This document shows positions 17,847 to 26,388 of a DNA stretch of 64,000 nt, in pieces. The stretch's first letter is position 1; every line of letters begins with the position of its first letter. Below the pieces are notes generated by a model, which worked only from the letters and a program-made list of their open reading frames with translations, was not told the origin of the DNA and did not search any database. Position numbers and translations under genes: made by a program. Source of the DNA: Puia dinghuensis (GTDB taxonomy: Bacteria; Bacteroidota; Bacteroidia; Chitinophagales; Chitinophagaceae); NCBI RefSeq assembly GCF_014642875.1, contig NZ_BMJC01000005.1, forward strand, positions 310,001 to 374,000, written 5' to 3'.

Positions 17847-19208
17847 TTGAAAAAACATTTCTCTTCATACTGGATCCGCTCGGCTTTCTTTTCTATTCTC
17901 CAACGCTTTTCTGTCACCCTCTTCGGGCTCATCAATTTCATAGTGCTCATCCGCTGGTCGCTCACCAAAGAACAGATGGGTACATGGTCGCTGTTCCTGG
18001 CCATCACCACCATCTTCGAAACGACAAAAAGCGGGCTGCTGAAAAATGCACATATCCGGTACGTCAGTACCAGCAACATCACGGACGAAAAAACGGTCAT
18101 CGCCTCTTCTTCTTTGTTAATTAACGCTTCCATCAGCATCGTTTTCATTCTCTTGATCGTCTTCTTCTCAGGCAACCTCAGCAACTGGCTCCACACCGGG
18201 GCCGAACTGGGTACCACCTTGAAATGGTTTATCCCGGGTCTGGTTTGCATGGTTTTCTTTTCGCATATGGAAGCTATCCAGCAGTCTCATCTCGATTTCA
18301 AAGGGGTATTCGCCGGCTATTTTGTCCGCCAGGTACTCTTCTTTGCCCTCATCCTCGGCACTGCCCTGCTCCACATCCCCTTTTCCCTCCCCTGGCTGGC
18401 CCTCTACCAGTCGGCGAGCATCGCCGTCGGCGCCATCGTCATCACCATCGATAGCCGGAAATACCTCGTGGGCCGGTTCAACCCCTCCCGCGCCTGGATA
18501 AAAAGGATAATCAACTACGGCGGCTTCATCTTCGGTTCGGGACTCGTCGGCAACATCTTTGCCAGCGTCGACCAGTTCATGGTCGCCTCCTTCAAACTGT
18601 CCAACGCCTGGGTGGCCAACTACAGCGCCGCCTCCAAGCTCAACCAGGTGGTCGACATCCCTTCCTACGCCGCCGCCGAGGTGCTCTTCCCCAAAGTCTC
18701 CAAAGCTTCCGTCGATGAAGGTCTCGTGAAAGTCCGGTACCTCTACGAAAAAATGGTAGCCATCCTCCTGGCCTTCACCATCCCCATGGCCATCTTTGTT
18801 ATCGCCTTCCCCAAACTCGTTATCCTCGTCATCGCCGGAAAGAACTATATGGCAGCAGCCCCCATCCTCCAGATGTATATGATCACCGGCCTCCTCCGCC
18901 CCATGCAGAACCAGGGGGCCAACCTCCTCAACTCCATCGGCAAAGCCAGGCTGTGCTTTATTATTAACGCCATTTCACTGGGAGTTAACCTCCTAATTAA
19001 TTATATTTGTTTATCCAATATCGGATTCTACGGGTCCGCCGTAGGAACTATGATTACTTGCCTATTAGGAGCCATATGCTGGTATTTCGTTATAAAAAGA
19101 CAGATCGGAGCGGTTTTGCCCACTATGGCCCGGCACATCGCCGAGTATTATAAAATCTTTTTTATGTACGCGAAAGGCTTTCTCGCAACCCAACCATCCG
19201 GTAAATAG
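17847..19208 (+). CDS. Polysaccharide flippase (Wzx/MOP superfamily)
   Basis: A 453-residue membrane protein with about twelve to fourteen hydrophobic segments and the MOP-superfamily layout of O-antigen/exopolysaccharide flippases. It would turn undecaprenyl-linked repeat units across the inner membrane. The start is TTG 17847, giving a basic-hydrophobic N-terminus (MKKHFSSYW). The gene ends one base before the GT14 start, so it heads an operon that continues through the MBOAT gene. A second flippase of similar length lies at 37739, and both share the opening pattern of a W-S-L-F block followed by TTIF, so they may be distant paralogues serving two different glycans. Confidence 0.88.
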   Translation: MKKHFSSYWIRSAFFSILQRFSVTLFGLINFIVLIRWSLTKEQMGTWSLFLAITTIFETTKSGLLKNAHIRYVSTSNITDEKTVIASSSLLINASISIVFILLIVFFSGNLSNWLHTGAELGTTLKWFIPGLVCMVFFSHMEAIQQSHLDFKGVFAGYFVRQVLFFALILGTALLHIPFSLPWLALYQSASIAVGAIVITIDSRKYLVGRFNPSRAWIKRIINYGGFIFGSGLVGNIFASVDQFMVASFKLSNAWVANYSAASKLNQVVDIPSYAAAEVLFPKVSKASVDEGLVKVRYLYEKMVAILLAFTIPMAIFVIAFPKLVILVIAGKNYMAAAPILQMYMITGLLRPMQNQGANLLNSIGKARLCFIINAISLGVNLLINYICLSNIGFYGSAVGTMITCLLGAICWYFVIKRQIGAVLPTMARHIAEYYKIFFMYAKGFLATQPSGK

Positions 19209-20078
19209 ATGAGAATAGCACATTTGATTTTGACGCATAAGAATCCGCAGCAATTGGCTCGGCTCATCAGCGTGCTGGACCATCCGGCTTTTGATTTCTA
19301 TATCCATGTCGACAAAAAGGTCGACCAGGCCCCATTTGACTTCCTTGCGCAAAAAAAAAATGTCTTTTTCATCAATAACCGGGTCCGCATCTACTGGGCC
19401 GGCTATGGCACCATCCAGGCCACCCTCAACGGTTTCGAAGAGATTCTGCCCAAGAAATACGATTACATCAACGTCACCTCCGGCCAGGACTTTCCCCTCC
19501 AGTCCCCGGATCACATCTACCGGTATATCGCCGATCGTAAAGGCCTGGAATTCATCACTTGCGAATCTATAGAAGACGAATGGAAGGACGCCGCACCCCG
19601 CGTCTATAAATACCATCTCATCAACTGGCGCATCCCCGGCAAACACCGCCTGGAGATCCTCACCAATAAAATGCTGGCGAAAAAACTCCTGCCCTCCCGG
19701 AAATTCCCGCTGGACTACAAGATCGTCGGCCGGAGCAACTGGTTCACCCTTACCTCCCCGGCCGTCCAGTATGTCTTCGATTTCCTCAAACAGCACCCCA
19801 AAGTAGTCCGCTATTTCAAGTTCTGCTGGGGGGCCGATGAGTTCATCTTCGCCAGCGTCCTTTATAATTCTCCCTTTAAAGACTGCATCCGGGACAGCCT
19901 GGTCTACGTCGACTGGACAGGCAAGTCGGACGGCCACCCGCGAATCCTCGAAGTCCGTGACTTCGAAAAAATGAAAGCTTCAGGAAAACTGTTTGGTAGA
20001 AAATTCGACGCGGACACCGACCCACGCATCCTCGATATGCTGGAAGAATCCATCCAAAAAGCTAACCTAATAACCTGA
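19209..20078 (+). CDS. GT14-like Core-2/I-branching glycosyltransferase
   Basis: A 289-residue soluble protein matching the beta-1,6-N-acetylglucosaminyltransferase-like family (GT14). It begins MRIAHLILTHKNPQQLARL and contains FYIHVDKKVD, FPLQSPDHIYRYI, a WFTLTSPAVQYVF block and FCWGADEFIFASVL, all at family positions. Bacterial members transfer sugars in capsule and exopolysaccharide pathways. It directly follows the flippase with no gap and precedes the MBOAT acyltransferase by five bases, so it should act on the same repeat unit. The exact linkage cannot be read from sequence. Confidence 0.87.
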   Translation: MRIAHLILTHKNPQQLARLISVLDHPAFDFYIHVDKKVDQAPFDFLAQKKNVFFINNRVRIYWAGYGTIQATLNGFEEILPKKYDYINVTSGQDFPLQSPDHIYRYIADRKGLEFITCESIEDEWKDAAPRVYKYHLINWRIPGKHRLEILTNKMLAKKLLPSRKFPLDYKIVGRSNWFTLTSPAVQYVFDFLKQHPKVVRYFKFCWGADEFIFASVLYNSPFKDCIRDSLVYVDWTGKSDGHPRILEVRDFEKMKASGKLFGRKFDADTDPRILDMLEESIQKANLIT

Positions 20079-20083
20079 CAGAT

Positions 20084-21574
20084 ATGCTTTTTAACTCCCT
20101 GGAGTTCCTGATATTCTTCCCGGTAGTTACGCTCCTCTTTTTCCTTATCCCGCACTCCTGGCGCAGCTTCCACCTGCTCGTCGCCAGCTGCATCTTCTAC
20201 ATGGCCTTCATCCCCGTCTATATCCTCATTCTCTTCTTTACCATTATCATCGACTATGTAGCAGGGATCATGATCGCAAAAGCCAGCGGGCGAAAAAGAA
20301 AATACTACCTGGTGATGAGCCTCATCGCCAACATCGGCGTACTCTCCATATTCAAGTACTTCAACTTCTTCATCGATAACATCAACACCCTCTTCCATAT
20401 CGCGCATCTCACCACTTATTCCCTCCCCTTCCTGAACATCATCCTGCCCATCGGCCTCTCCTTCCACACCTTCCAGGCCATGAGCTATACCATCGAGGTC
20501 TACCGCGGCCACCAGCAACCCGAAAAAAACTTCGTCACCTATGCGCTCTACGTGATGTTCTACCCCCAGCTGGTCGCCGGACCCATCGAACGGCCACAGA
20601 ATATCATCCACCAGTTGCACGAAAAAAAGCGCTTCGATTATTACGAAGCCACCGAAGGCCTGAAGATGATGATGTGGGGTATGTTCAAAAAAGTGGTCAT
20701 TGCTGACCGGCTGGCAAAAGTCACAAGCCCCGTCTTCAACGACGCCCATCATTACTCCCCCACCGCCCTGCTGCTGGCCGCCTTCTTTTTCTCCTTCCAA
20801 ATCTATTGCGACTTCTCGGGTTACTCCGACATCGCCATCGGCGCCGCCCGGGTAATGGGCATTAAGCTCATGACCAACTTCAACAAACCTTATCGCAGCA
20901 AAAATGTAGCGGAATTCTGGCGGCGCTGGCATATATCTCTCTCCACCTGGTTTCGCGACTATCTCTATATTTCATTGGGTGGCAACCGCGTTTCCGTTCC
21001 CCGATGGTATTTCAATCTCTTCTTCGTCTTCCTGGTCAGCGGCTTCTGGCACGGCGCCAACTGGACCTTCGTCGTCTGGGGCGCCCTTCACGGGTTCTAT
21101 CTCATCTTCGCCATCGTCACCCAAAAGATGAGAGCCCGGCTCAATCATCTCACCCTGCTCGACCGCCATCCCCGGCTGCTCGGCGTCCTTCAGATGATCA
21201 CCACCTTCTGCCTCGTCCTGGTCGCCTGGGTATTCTTCCGGGCCAATACCATCCACGACGCCTTTTATATCCTCGGCCGCTTCCCCGTCGCCCTTGCCGA
21301 TATTGGCCACTGGCTCATCCGGGCCCATTTCTCCACCGAAAGCTTTAAATCCCTCATCGGGTTCATGCCCGTCTTCGTGATAGATATCCAATTGTCCTTC
21401 CTGCTGATCGCCCTGTTACAAGGCATCGAATGGGTGCAAACACACAAAGACCTTTCCGCCCTCATCCGGCAGCGCCCCATCTATATCCGCTGGACCCTAT
21501 ACTACCTGATGATCGCGGTGATCATCTTCTTAGGCGTATACGAAAACCGGCAATTCATCTATTTTCAATTCTAA
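20084..21574 (+). CDS. MBOAT family O-acyltransferase (AlgI-like)
   Basis: A 496-residue polytopic protein of the membrane-bound O-acyltransferase family. The signature region VAEFWRRWHISLSTWFRDY and, about 40 residues later, the catalytic-histidine block VSGFWHGANWTFVVWG are both intact, as in AlgI, PatA and DltB. Such proteins carry an acyl group (often acetyl) across the membrane to modify exported polysaccharide. The following gene encodes a membrane-anchored SGNH-like protein, the usual transfer partner. Together they probably O-acylate the glycan exported by the flippase at the head of this operon. Confidence 0.93.
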   Translation: MLFNSLEFLIFFPVVTLLFFLIPHSWRSFHLLVASCIFYMAFIPVYILILFFTIIIDYVAGIMIAKASGRKRKYYLVMSLIANIGVLSIFKYFNFFIDNINTLFHIAHLTTYSLPFLNIILPIGLSFHTFQAMSYTIEVYRGHQQPEKNFVTYALYVMFYPQLVAGPIERPQNIIHQLHEKKRFDYYEATEGLKMMMWGMFKKVVIADRLAKVTSPVFNDAHHYSPTALLLAAFFFSFQIYCDFSGYSDIAIGAARVMGIKLMTNFNKPYRSKNVAEFWRRWHISLSTWFRDYLYISLGGNRVSVPRWYFNLFFVFLVSGFWHGANWTFVVWGALHGFYLIFAIVTQKMRARLNHLTLLDRHPRLLGVLQMITTFCLVLVAWVFFRANTIHDAFYILGRFPVALADIGHWLIRAHFSTESFKSLIGFMPVFVIDIQLSFLLIALLQGIEWVQTHKDLSALIRQRPIYIRWTLYYLMIAVIIFLGVYENRQFIYFQF

Positions 21575-21586
21575 AGCCTTTATCCC

Positions 21587-22663
21587 ATGACAACCCGCGC
21601 TTTTGTCATAAAACTGTTTCTCTTCTCCCTGCCTTTCCTCTTTCTCGTGGGGCTCTATTTCTTTTGGGACCCTTTCAAGGTTTTAAAGCACTACGACCGC
21701 TATTACCAATCGGGCAAACCCAGCTACGTAAGCATCAACAAAGACGTGGTCTCCACCGAGAACTGGGTTAACCATTCTCCCGAATTCCAATACGACTCCT
21801 ACATCTTCGGCAACTCCCGATCGATCTATTACCAGGTGGAGACCTGGAAGAACTGTATCGACCGGGGCGCTTCCCAATGCTATCACTTCGACGCCTCCGG
21901 CGAATCTCTTTACGGCATCTGCAAAAAGATCAGCTTCCTCGACAGCAGGAATATCCACATCGCCAACTCACTCCTTGTCATCGACTATGATTGCCTGGAG
22001 GGGTACAAGAATTCCGAAGGCCACCTTTTCGCAAAAGACCCAAAGATCTCCGGCCAGAATCCCCTGGCCTTCCAGATGGACTGCCTGAAAGACTTTTTCG
22101 ACTTCCAGTTCCTCACCGCCTGGCTCGACTTCAAACTCTCAGGCAAGGTAAAAGACTATATGAAAAAGGATTTCCTCCTGGACGACCGGCCATTCATATA
22201 TGATTATGTCACCAATGAAATGCGCCAGGATTATTTCGAGGAAATGATTAAAAAAGACCCGCAGGAATATTATAACCCCCGGAAGGCCATGTTCTACAAC
22301 CGCGATACCACCACGCAAAAGATCGCGGAGGCCTCGCTCCAAAAACCCCAGAAAATATTACTCGATACCATCGCCGCCATCTTCAAAAGGAACAGCACAA
22401 ACTACCGCATTGTGATCAGCCCGCTCTACGACCAGCTAAAGCTCAACCCGGCCGACCTGCTGTTCCTCCGGCAGCGCTTCGGGGAGAATACCGTCTTTGA
22501 TTTCTCCGGCATCAATGCCATCACCAACAACGAACAGAATTATTATGAGACATCGCACTATCGGCCCCACGTCGCCAATGCGATTATGAAGATCATTTAT
22601 GGCGGAGAAGGATCTTCTCCTCGTATAGCCGCCCAAAACCCTCCGCCCACTTATCCCAATTGA
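21587..22663 (+). CDS. Membrane-anchored SGNH-like acyltransferase partner
   Basis: A 358-residue protein with one N-terminal membrane anchor (about 8-27) and a periplasmic domain. GNSRS after YDSYIF is placed like the GDS nucleophile block of SGNH hydrolases, and ETSHYRPHVA near the C-terminus resembles the late acid/His block. This architecture beside an MBOAT gene is that of AlgJ/AlgX- or DltD-like partners that complete acyl transfer in the periplasm. No close named family was recognised. The last 71 bases overlap the convergent GT4 gene, and the proline-rich tail they encode (QNPPPTYPN) looks unconstrained, as if an earlier stop was lost. Confidence 0.72.
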   Translation: MTTRAFVIKLFLFSLPFLFLVGLYFFWDPFKVLKHYDRYYQSGKPSYVSINKDVVSTENWVNHSPEFQYDSYIFGNSRSIYYQVETWKNCIDRGASQCYHFDASGESLYGICKKISFLDSRNIHIANSLLVIDYDCLEGYKNSEGHLFAKDPKISGQNPLAFQMDCLKDFFDFQFLTAWLDFKLSGKVKDYMKKDFLLDDRPFIYDYVTNEMRQDYFEEMIKKDPQEYYNPRKAMFYNRDTTTQKIAEASLQKPQKILLDTIAAIFKRNSTNYRIVISPLYDQLKLNPADLLFLRQRFGENTVFDFSGINAITNNEQNYYETSHYRPHVANAIMKIIYGGEGSSPRIAAQNPPPTYPN

Positions 22664-23759
22664 GCGTTTCTTCAAACCGCTGCCGGCTCGACTGCACAAG
22701 GGCATGATAGCTTCCTTTATCCGCCCATATCGCCGCTATCTTCTCCGCATAGGCCTCTCCCCGGGCATCGTAAGGCAGACAAAAGCCATTGACCCCATCC
22801 CGAACCACATAAGAGACCCCGCCGGTGTCCGTGGTTATGGCCGGCACCCCATAGGCATTGGACTCACAGGCCACCAGCAGCGAACAGTCCGCCCGCGTGG
22901 GCAACAGCAGGAAATGAACGGAAGACAACAGCCCGATGAAACGTTGGTGATCTTCCTCCTTGTTCTTGTTTAAAAAAGGGATCACGGTCATATCCGCATC
23001 GGCAAACTCCGGCGGCGGCACCACCCCGCAAACGATCAGTTCTGCATCCACACCCCGCCGCTTCAACGCCTGCAACGTCTCGAAAGCGATCTTTCCGCCC
23101 TTTCGCTCCCATTCCACAGCAAGGTATAACATGGTCAACCGCTTATTCTTCTCTTTTTCAAAAATGGACGCCCTGTCCGGTATCCGGTCCATATTGGCGC
23201 CAAGCGTCATCAGCACGATCCTGTCCTCAGGGATCCCATAGTCCCTGACAGCGGAATCCGCCGCCCACTGCGAAGAATAGATGATGGCCGCACTCTTCTC
23301 CAACGACCGCTTTTCCAGGTGGTCGCCTTCCCAGCGCGAAAAACGACTGATACGCTCAAACTCATTCCTGTAATAGTTGCTTATCAACCGGAAGGTCGTA
23401 TCCGAAACATACACCATCGGTATCTTACTGTCCAGGTAGGCCACACCGGTAGAAGCCGCCGGCGCCACGATACAGTCATATTGCTTTCCCTTCATCCTCC
23501 GCCGGAATTCCCGCCGCGCATACCAGCTGCTTAACAGGTTATACTTGGTAGCATATTCTGTCCGAAAGACCATTCGATTCACCTTGGCCATCCCCCTGAG
23601 AACAAGGTCGATCCACCGGGGGAATTTTATTGGCCCGATGAAGTCCACGTCTCCGACGTGTTTGACCAGCGACTGCCCAAGGTAATACGTAATGCCGCTC
23701 CACGAACGTTTGTCCAGCGGGTCGTTGATGGTGAGATACGCGATTTTAATCCTTTTCAA
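22593..23759 (-). CDS. Glycosyltransferase family 4-like
   Basis: A 388-residue GT-B protein. The donor-site half carries LYLAVEWERKGG, the ACESNAYGVPAITTDTGG block with the conserved glutamate, and VSYVVRDGVNGFCLP, all typical of GT4. The N-terminal half lacks membrane segments. The start lies 3 bases after the stop of the upstream membrane GT2, so the two form a minus-strand pair facing the MBOAT operon. Likely cytoplasmic addition of a sugar to a lipid-linked glycan; specificity unknown. The 3' end overlaps the convergent SGNH-like gene by 71 bases. Confidence 0.87.
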   Translation of the reverse strand: MKRIKIAYLTINDPLDKRSWSGITYYLGQSLVKHVGDVDFIGPIKFPRWIDLVLRGMAKVNRMVFRTEYATKYNLLSSWYARREFRRRMKGKQYDCIVAPAASTGVAYLDSKIPMVYVSDTTFRLISNYYRNEFERISRFSRWEGDHLEKRSLEKSAAIIYSSQWAADSAVRDYGIPEDRIVLMTLGANMDRIPDRASIFEKEKNKRLTMLYLAVEWERKGGKIAFETLQALKRRGVDAELIVCGVVPPPEFADADMTVIPFLNKNKEEDHQRFIGLLSSVHFLLLPTRADCSLLVACESNAYGVPAITTDTGGVSYVVRDGVNGFCLPYDARGEAYAEKIAAIWADKGSYHALVQSSRQRFEETLNWDKWAEGFGRLYEEKILLRHK

Positions 23760-23762
23760 ACC

Positions 23763-24986
23763 TTACTGTTTGTCGTAGTTCTTCAATACCGGGTTGCTCA
23801 CCTCGGTCTTGGTATGCACCGTATGAATAAATGTCTTATTGGCTTTCTTCAAATGCAACAGGGTGCCGAACATGATGAACACCGCCCGCGGAAGATTCAG
23901 CAGCGCCCGCCAAAGGTCCTTGTTCACAAGGGTAGAAGGGACGCCCATCACCATCGATAACAAAAAGAGCACCAGCAACACCCCCGAAGCAGTCACCCAG
24001 GCCACAGCCGGATGGACAAAAAAGCTCAACGCCACCAGCAGGGGCAACAACACAAATAAGAACGACCGGGGCGGCACTAAATTATGCAGGATGCCAAGAT
24101 TGAAATAGTTGACATTTCCCCGCAGCAGCTGGCGGATGGATGGCAGGAAATATCTATTGAGATACTGATGCTGGCTCGATACCCAACGCTTACGCTGATC
24201 CCCAAACGCCTTGGAATTGCCGATCTTCTCGTCAAATACAAGCCCGTCGTCCAGGTACCGGATCGAATGCCCCCGCTCGACCACCTTCAACTGTAATATT
24301 TTGTCAAAGCCGCCGGTGGCATCGATCCCGCTCATGATCTGCCGCATCTCGGCAAAGTCAAAGGCCATCCCCGATCCGATCACCGAAGAAGACAGCCCCA
24401 ACGCATTCGACCCCTTCCGGAAGATATGATTGCCTATCGCCTCGCTGCAGGCATCCAGTATGGCAAAAGAACTATCCAGGTTTTTGGCTACGCGCTTACC
24501 CTGCACAGCCCTCTCCCCCCGGGCGAACTCGCCGTCTATCTTCCGCAGAAAGTCCTTCTCCAGCATATTATCCGCATCGCAAATAAGGGCAATAGTGTGC
24601 TCGCGCTCTATCCGGGTAAAGGCGGCATTCAGCGACCTGGCCTTCGTACTCTTGTCAAAAACAACTTCGATCACCTCCACCGGCATTTGCCGCAACTGTT
24701 GCAATGTCTCCGGCTGGAAAGAATCGGCCAGAATATATACCGTATACAGCTCGGCCGGATAATCCAGGGCCAATAGGTTCGCGGCCGTGGACAGAATGAT
24801 CCCATCCTCCTTATACGCCGCCACCATTACCGCAATGTTATTTTTTGGCGTCTCCGCAACAACCGATGGCTTCACACGGCGAAGTTTCCCGGCAAGCGAT
24901 AGCACAAACAGGTATAATACTGAAAATGCCAGGAACACGAAAAACAGAAGATAAAAGAGATAGACGATTTTTTCTAAAAATGCCAC
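23763..24986 (-). CDS. Processive-type membrane glycosyltransferase, GT2
   Basis: A 407-residue protein with an N-terminal membrane segment (about 8-33), a cytosolic GT2 domain and two or more C-terminal membrane segments. Visible motifs are VMVAAYKEDG, CDADN (D-x-D metal site) and QRKRW, the Q(R/Q)xRW motif associated with processive synthases such as those of hyaluronan, cellulose and poly-GlcNAc. It may therefore polymerise or extend a chain at the membrane, although many non-processive GT2 proteins share this layout. It is divergent from the GT2 at 25054, with a 67-base spacer. Confidence 0.87.
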   Translation of the reverse strand: MAFLEKIVYLFYLLFFVFLAFSVLYLFVLSLAGKLRRVKPSVVAETPKNNIAVMVAAYKEDGIILSTAANLLALDYPAELYTVYILADSFQPETLQQLRQMPVEVIEVVFDKSTKARSLNAAFTRIEREHTIALICDADNMLEKDFLRKIDGEFARGERAVQGKRVAKNLDSSFAILDACSEAIGNHIFRKGSNALGLSSSVIGSGMAFDFAEMRQIMSGIDATGGFDKILQLKVVERGHSIRYLDDGLVFDEKIGNSKAFGDQRKRWVSSQHQYLNRYFLPSIRQLLRGNVNYFNLGILHNLVPPRSFLFVLLPLLVALSFFVHPAVAWVTASGVLLVLFLLSMVMGVPSTLVNKDLWRALLNLPRAVFIMFGTLLHLKKANKTFIHTVHTKTEVSNPVLKNYDKQ

Positions 24987-25053
24987 TTACTTATATAATT
25001 TTATGCACGATACGCGTTCTGACGGCTCAAAAGTAATACAAAAAAATTAGGAC

Positions 25054-26241
25054 ATGCATTCGTGGCAATTGATTTTCTACATCTCCTGTGGACTGGTCTT
25101 CTACAACTACGCCGGATATGCCATCATCGTCTATCTCCTTAATAAAATCACCGGCAGCAGACAGCCGGCCGAAGAAGATGCTGCCTTTCGCCCCACCGTT
25201 GCCTTCATAGTCGCCGCCTACAATGAGCAGGATGTCATAAAGGAGAAGATAGTCAATTCGTTAGAACAGGAATATCCCAGGGATAGAATAGAGTTCATCT
25301 TCGTCACCGACGGCTCTTCCGATCGCACTGCCGAACTGATTACCCAATCACCCGGGGTGCGCCTTTTGCATCGTCCCGAAAGAGGCGGCAAGTCTGCCGC
25401 ACTCAACAGGGCCGTGGCTGAAACAACCCAGGATATCATCATCGCAAGCGATGCCAACACCCTCCTCAATCCGGACGCGGTGAAGAATATCGTCCGCCAC
25501 TACCGCTCGGAAAAGACCGGCGGCGTTGCCGGCGAAAAGAAAGTATTATCGTCCACCGACGATGCGGAGGATGTCGGCGCAGGCGAAGGCCTTTACTGGA
25601 AATATGAGTCCGCCCTCAAAAAGCTGGATGCGGATTTCTATTCCGTAGTAGGCGCCGCAGGCGAACTATTCTCCCTGCGCAGGACGCTCTACGAACCCCT
25701 GCCCGATAACGTCATCCTCGATGACTTTGTCCTTTCCCTCAAAGTCACGCAAAAAGGCTATCGCATCCGCTATGAACCCGATGCGTATGCCATGGAGCTG
25801 CCTTCCTTTTCTATGAAGGACGAACAGAAAAGAAAGATCCGCATCGCCGCCGGCGGCTTCCAGGCCATCGGCATGCTGACGCCTTTGTTCGCTTTCTGGA
25901 AATATCCCCGCCTCACCTTCCTCTATGTCTCCCACCGCGTGCTCCGCTGGACCCTAAGCCCCCTTTGCCTCATCCTCGCCCTCGTCGCCAACGCTTTCCT
26001 GCTCACCACCAACCGCTGGTATATTGTATTCTTTGCCGCCCAGCTCTGCTTCTACGGCCTGTCCCTTCTCGCCGCCCTCTCTCCCTCCATCCGCAACGGC
26101 GTCAAACCAGCCAAACTGGCCTACTATTTCACTTTCATGAACGTTTCGGTGATCCTGGGTTTCTTCCGGTTCCTCCGGGGCAGACAGTCCGCCACCTGGG
26201 AAAAAGCCCGGCGCTCACTGTCGCCATCACCCGGCGATTAA
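25054..26241 (+). CDS. Membrane glycosyltransferase, GT2
   Basis: A 395-residue membrane GT2. One N-terminal segment precedes the catalytic domain, which begins TVAFIVAAYNEQDVI and has VTDGSSD and SDANT (D-x-N in the D-x-D position); three membrane segments follow. Where processive enzymes have QxxRW, this one has KRKIRIAAGG, so processivity is doubtful. It resembles its divergent neighbour at 23763 in layout but not closely in sequence. It lies 147 bases before the Wzz-like gene and may share its regulation. Confidence 0.87.
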   Translation: MHSWQLIFYISCGLVFYNYAGYAIIVYLLNKITGSRQPAEEDAAFRPTVAFIVAAYNEQDVIKEKIVNSLEQEYPRDRIEFIFVTDGSSDRTAELITQSPGVRLLHRPERGGKSAALNRAVAETTQDIIIASDANTLLNPDAVKNIVRHYRSEKTGGVAGEKKVLSSTDDAEDVGAGEGLYWKYESALKKLDADFYSVVGAAGELFSLRRTLYEPLPDNVILDDFVLSLKVTQKGYRIRYEPDAYAMELPSFSMKDEQKRKIRIAAGGFQAIGMLTPLFAFWKYPRLTFLYVSHRVLRWTLSPLCLILALVANAFLLTTNRWYIVFFAAQLCFYGLSLLAALSPSIRNGVKPAKLAYYFTFMNVSVILGFFRFLRGRQSATWEKARRSLSPSPGD

Positions 26242-26268
26242 ATCAACCTGGTTGCTAAGCCCAAAAAC

Positions 26269-26299
26269 TTGCACTAAAGAAAATATGGCATTATATTTA
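26269..26299 (+). promoter_or_regulatory. Putative promoter of the Wzz-like/TolC-like operon
   Basis: TTG at 26269-26271 and TATATTTA at 26292-26299 are separated by 20 bases, the spacing expected for Bacteroidota -33 and -7 elements; the -7 box departs from TAnnTTTG only at its last base. It lies in the 147-base gap before the gene at 26389 and would give a leader of roughly 85 bases. Confidence 0.45.
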
Positions 26300-26388
26300 C
26301 AGCTGCAATCTCATAGGTACGCACCAATTTTCCATCCAAGTTCCTATTTCCTTATCATTCAATTATTTACACTAGCATTTTTAAGTTA

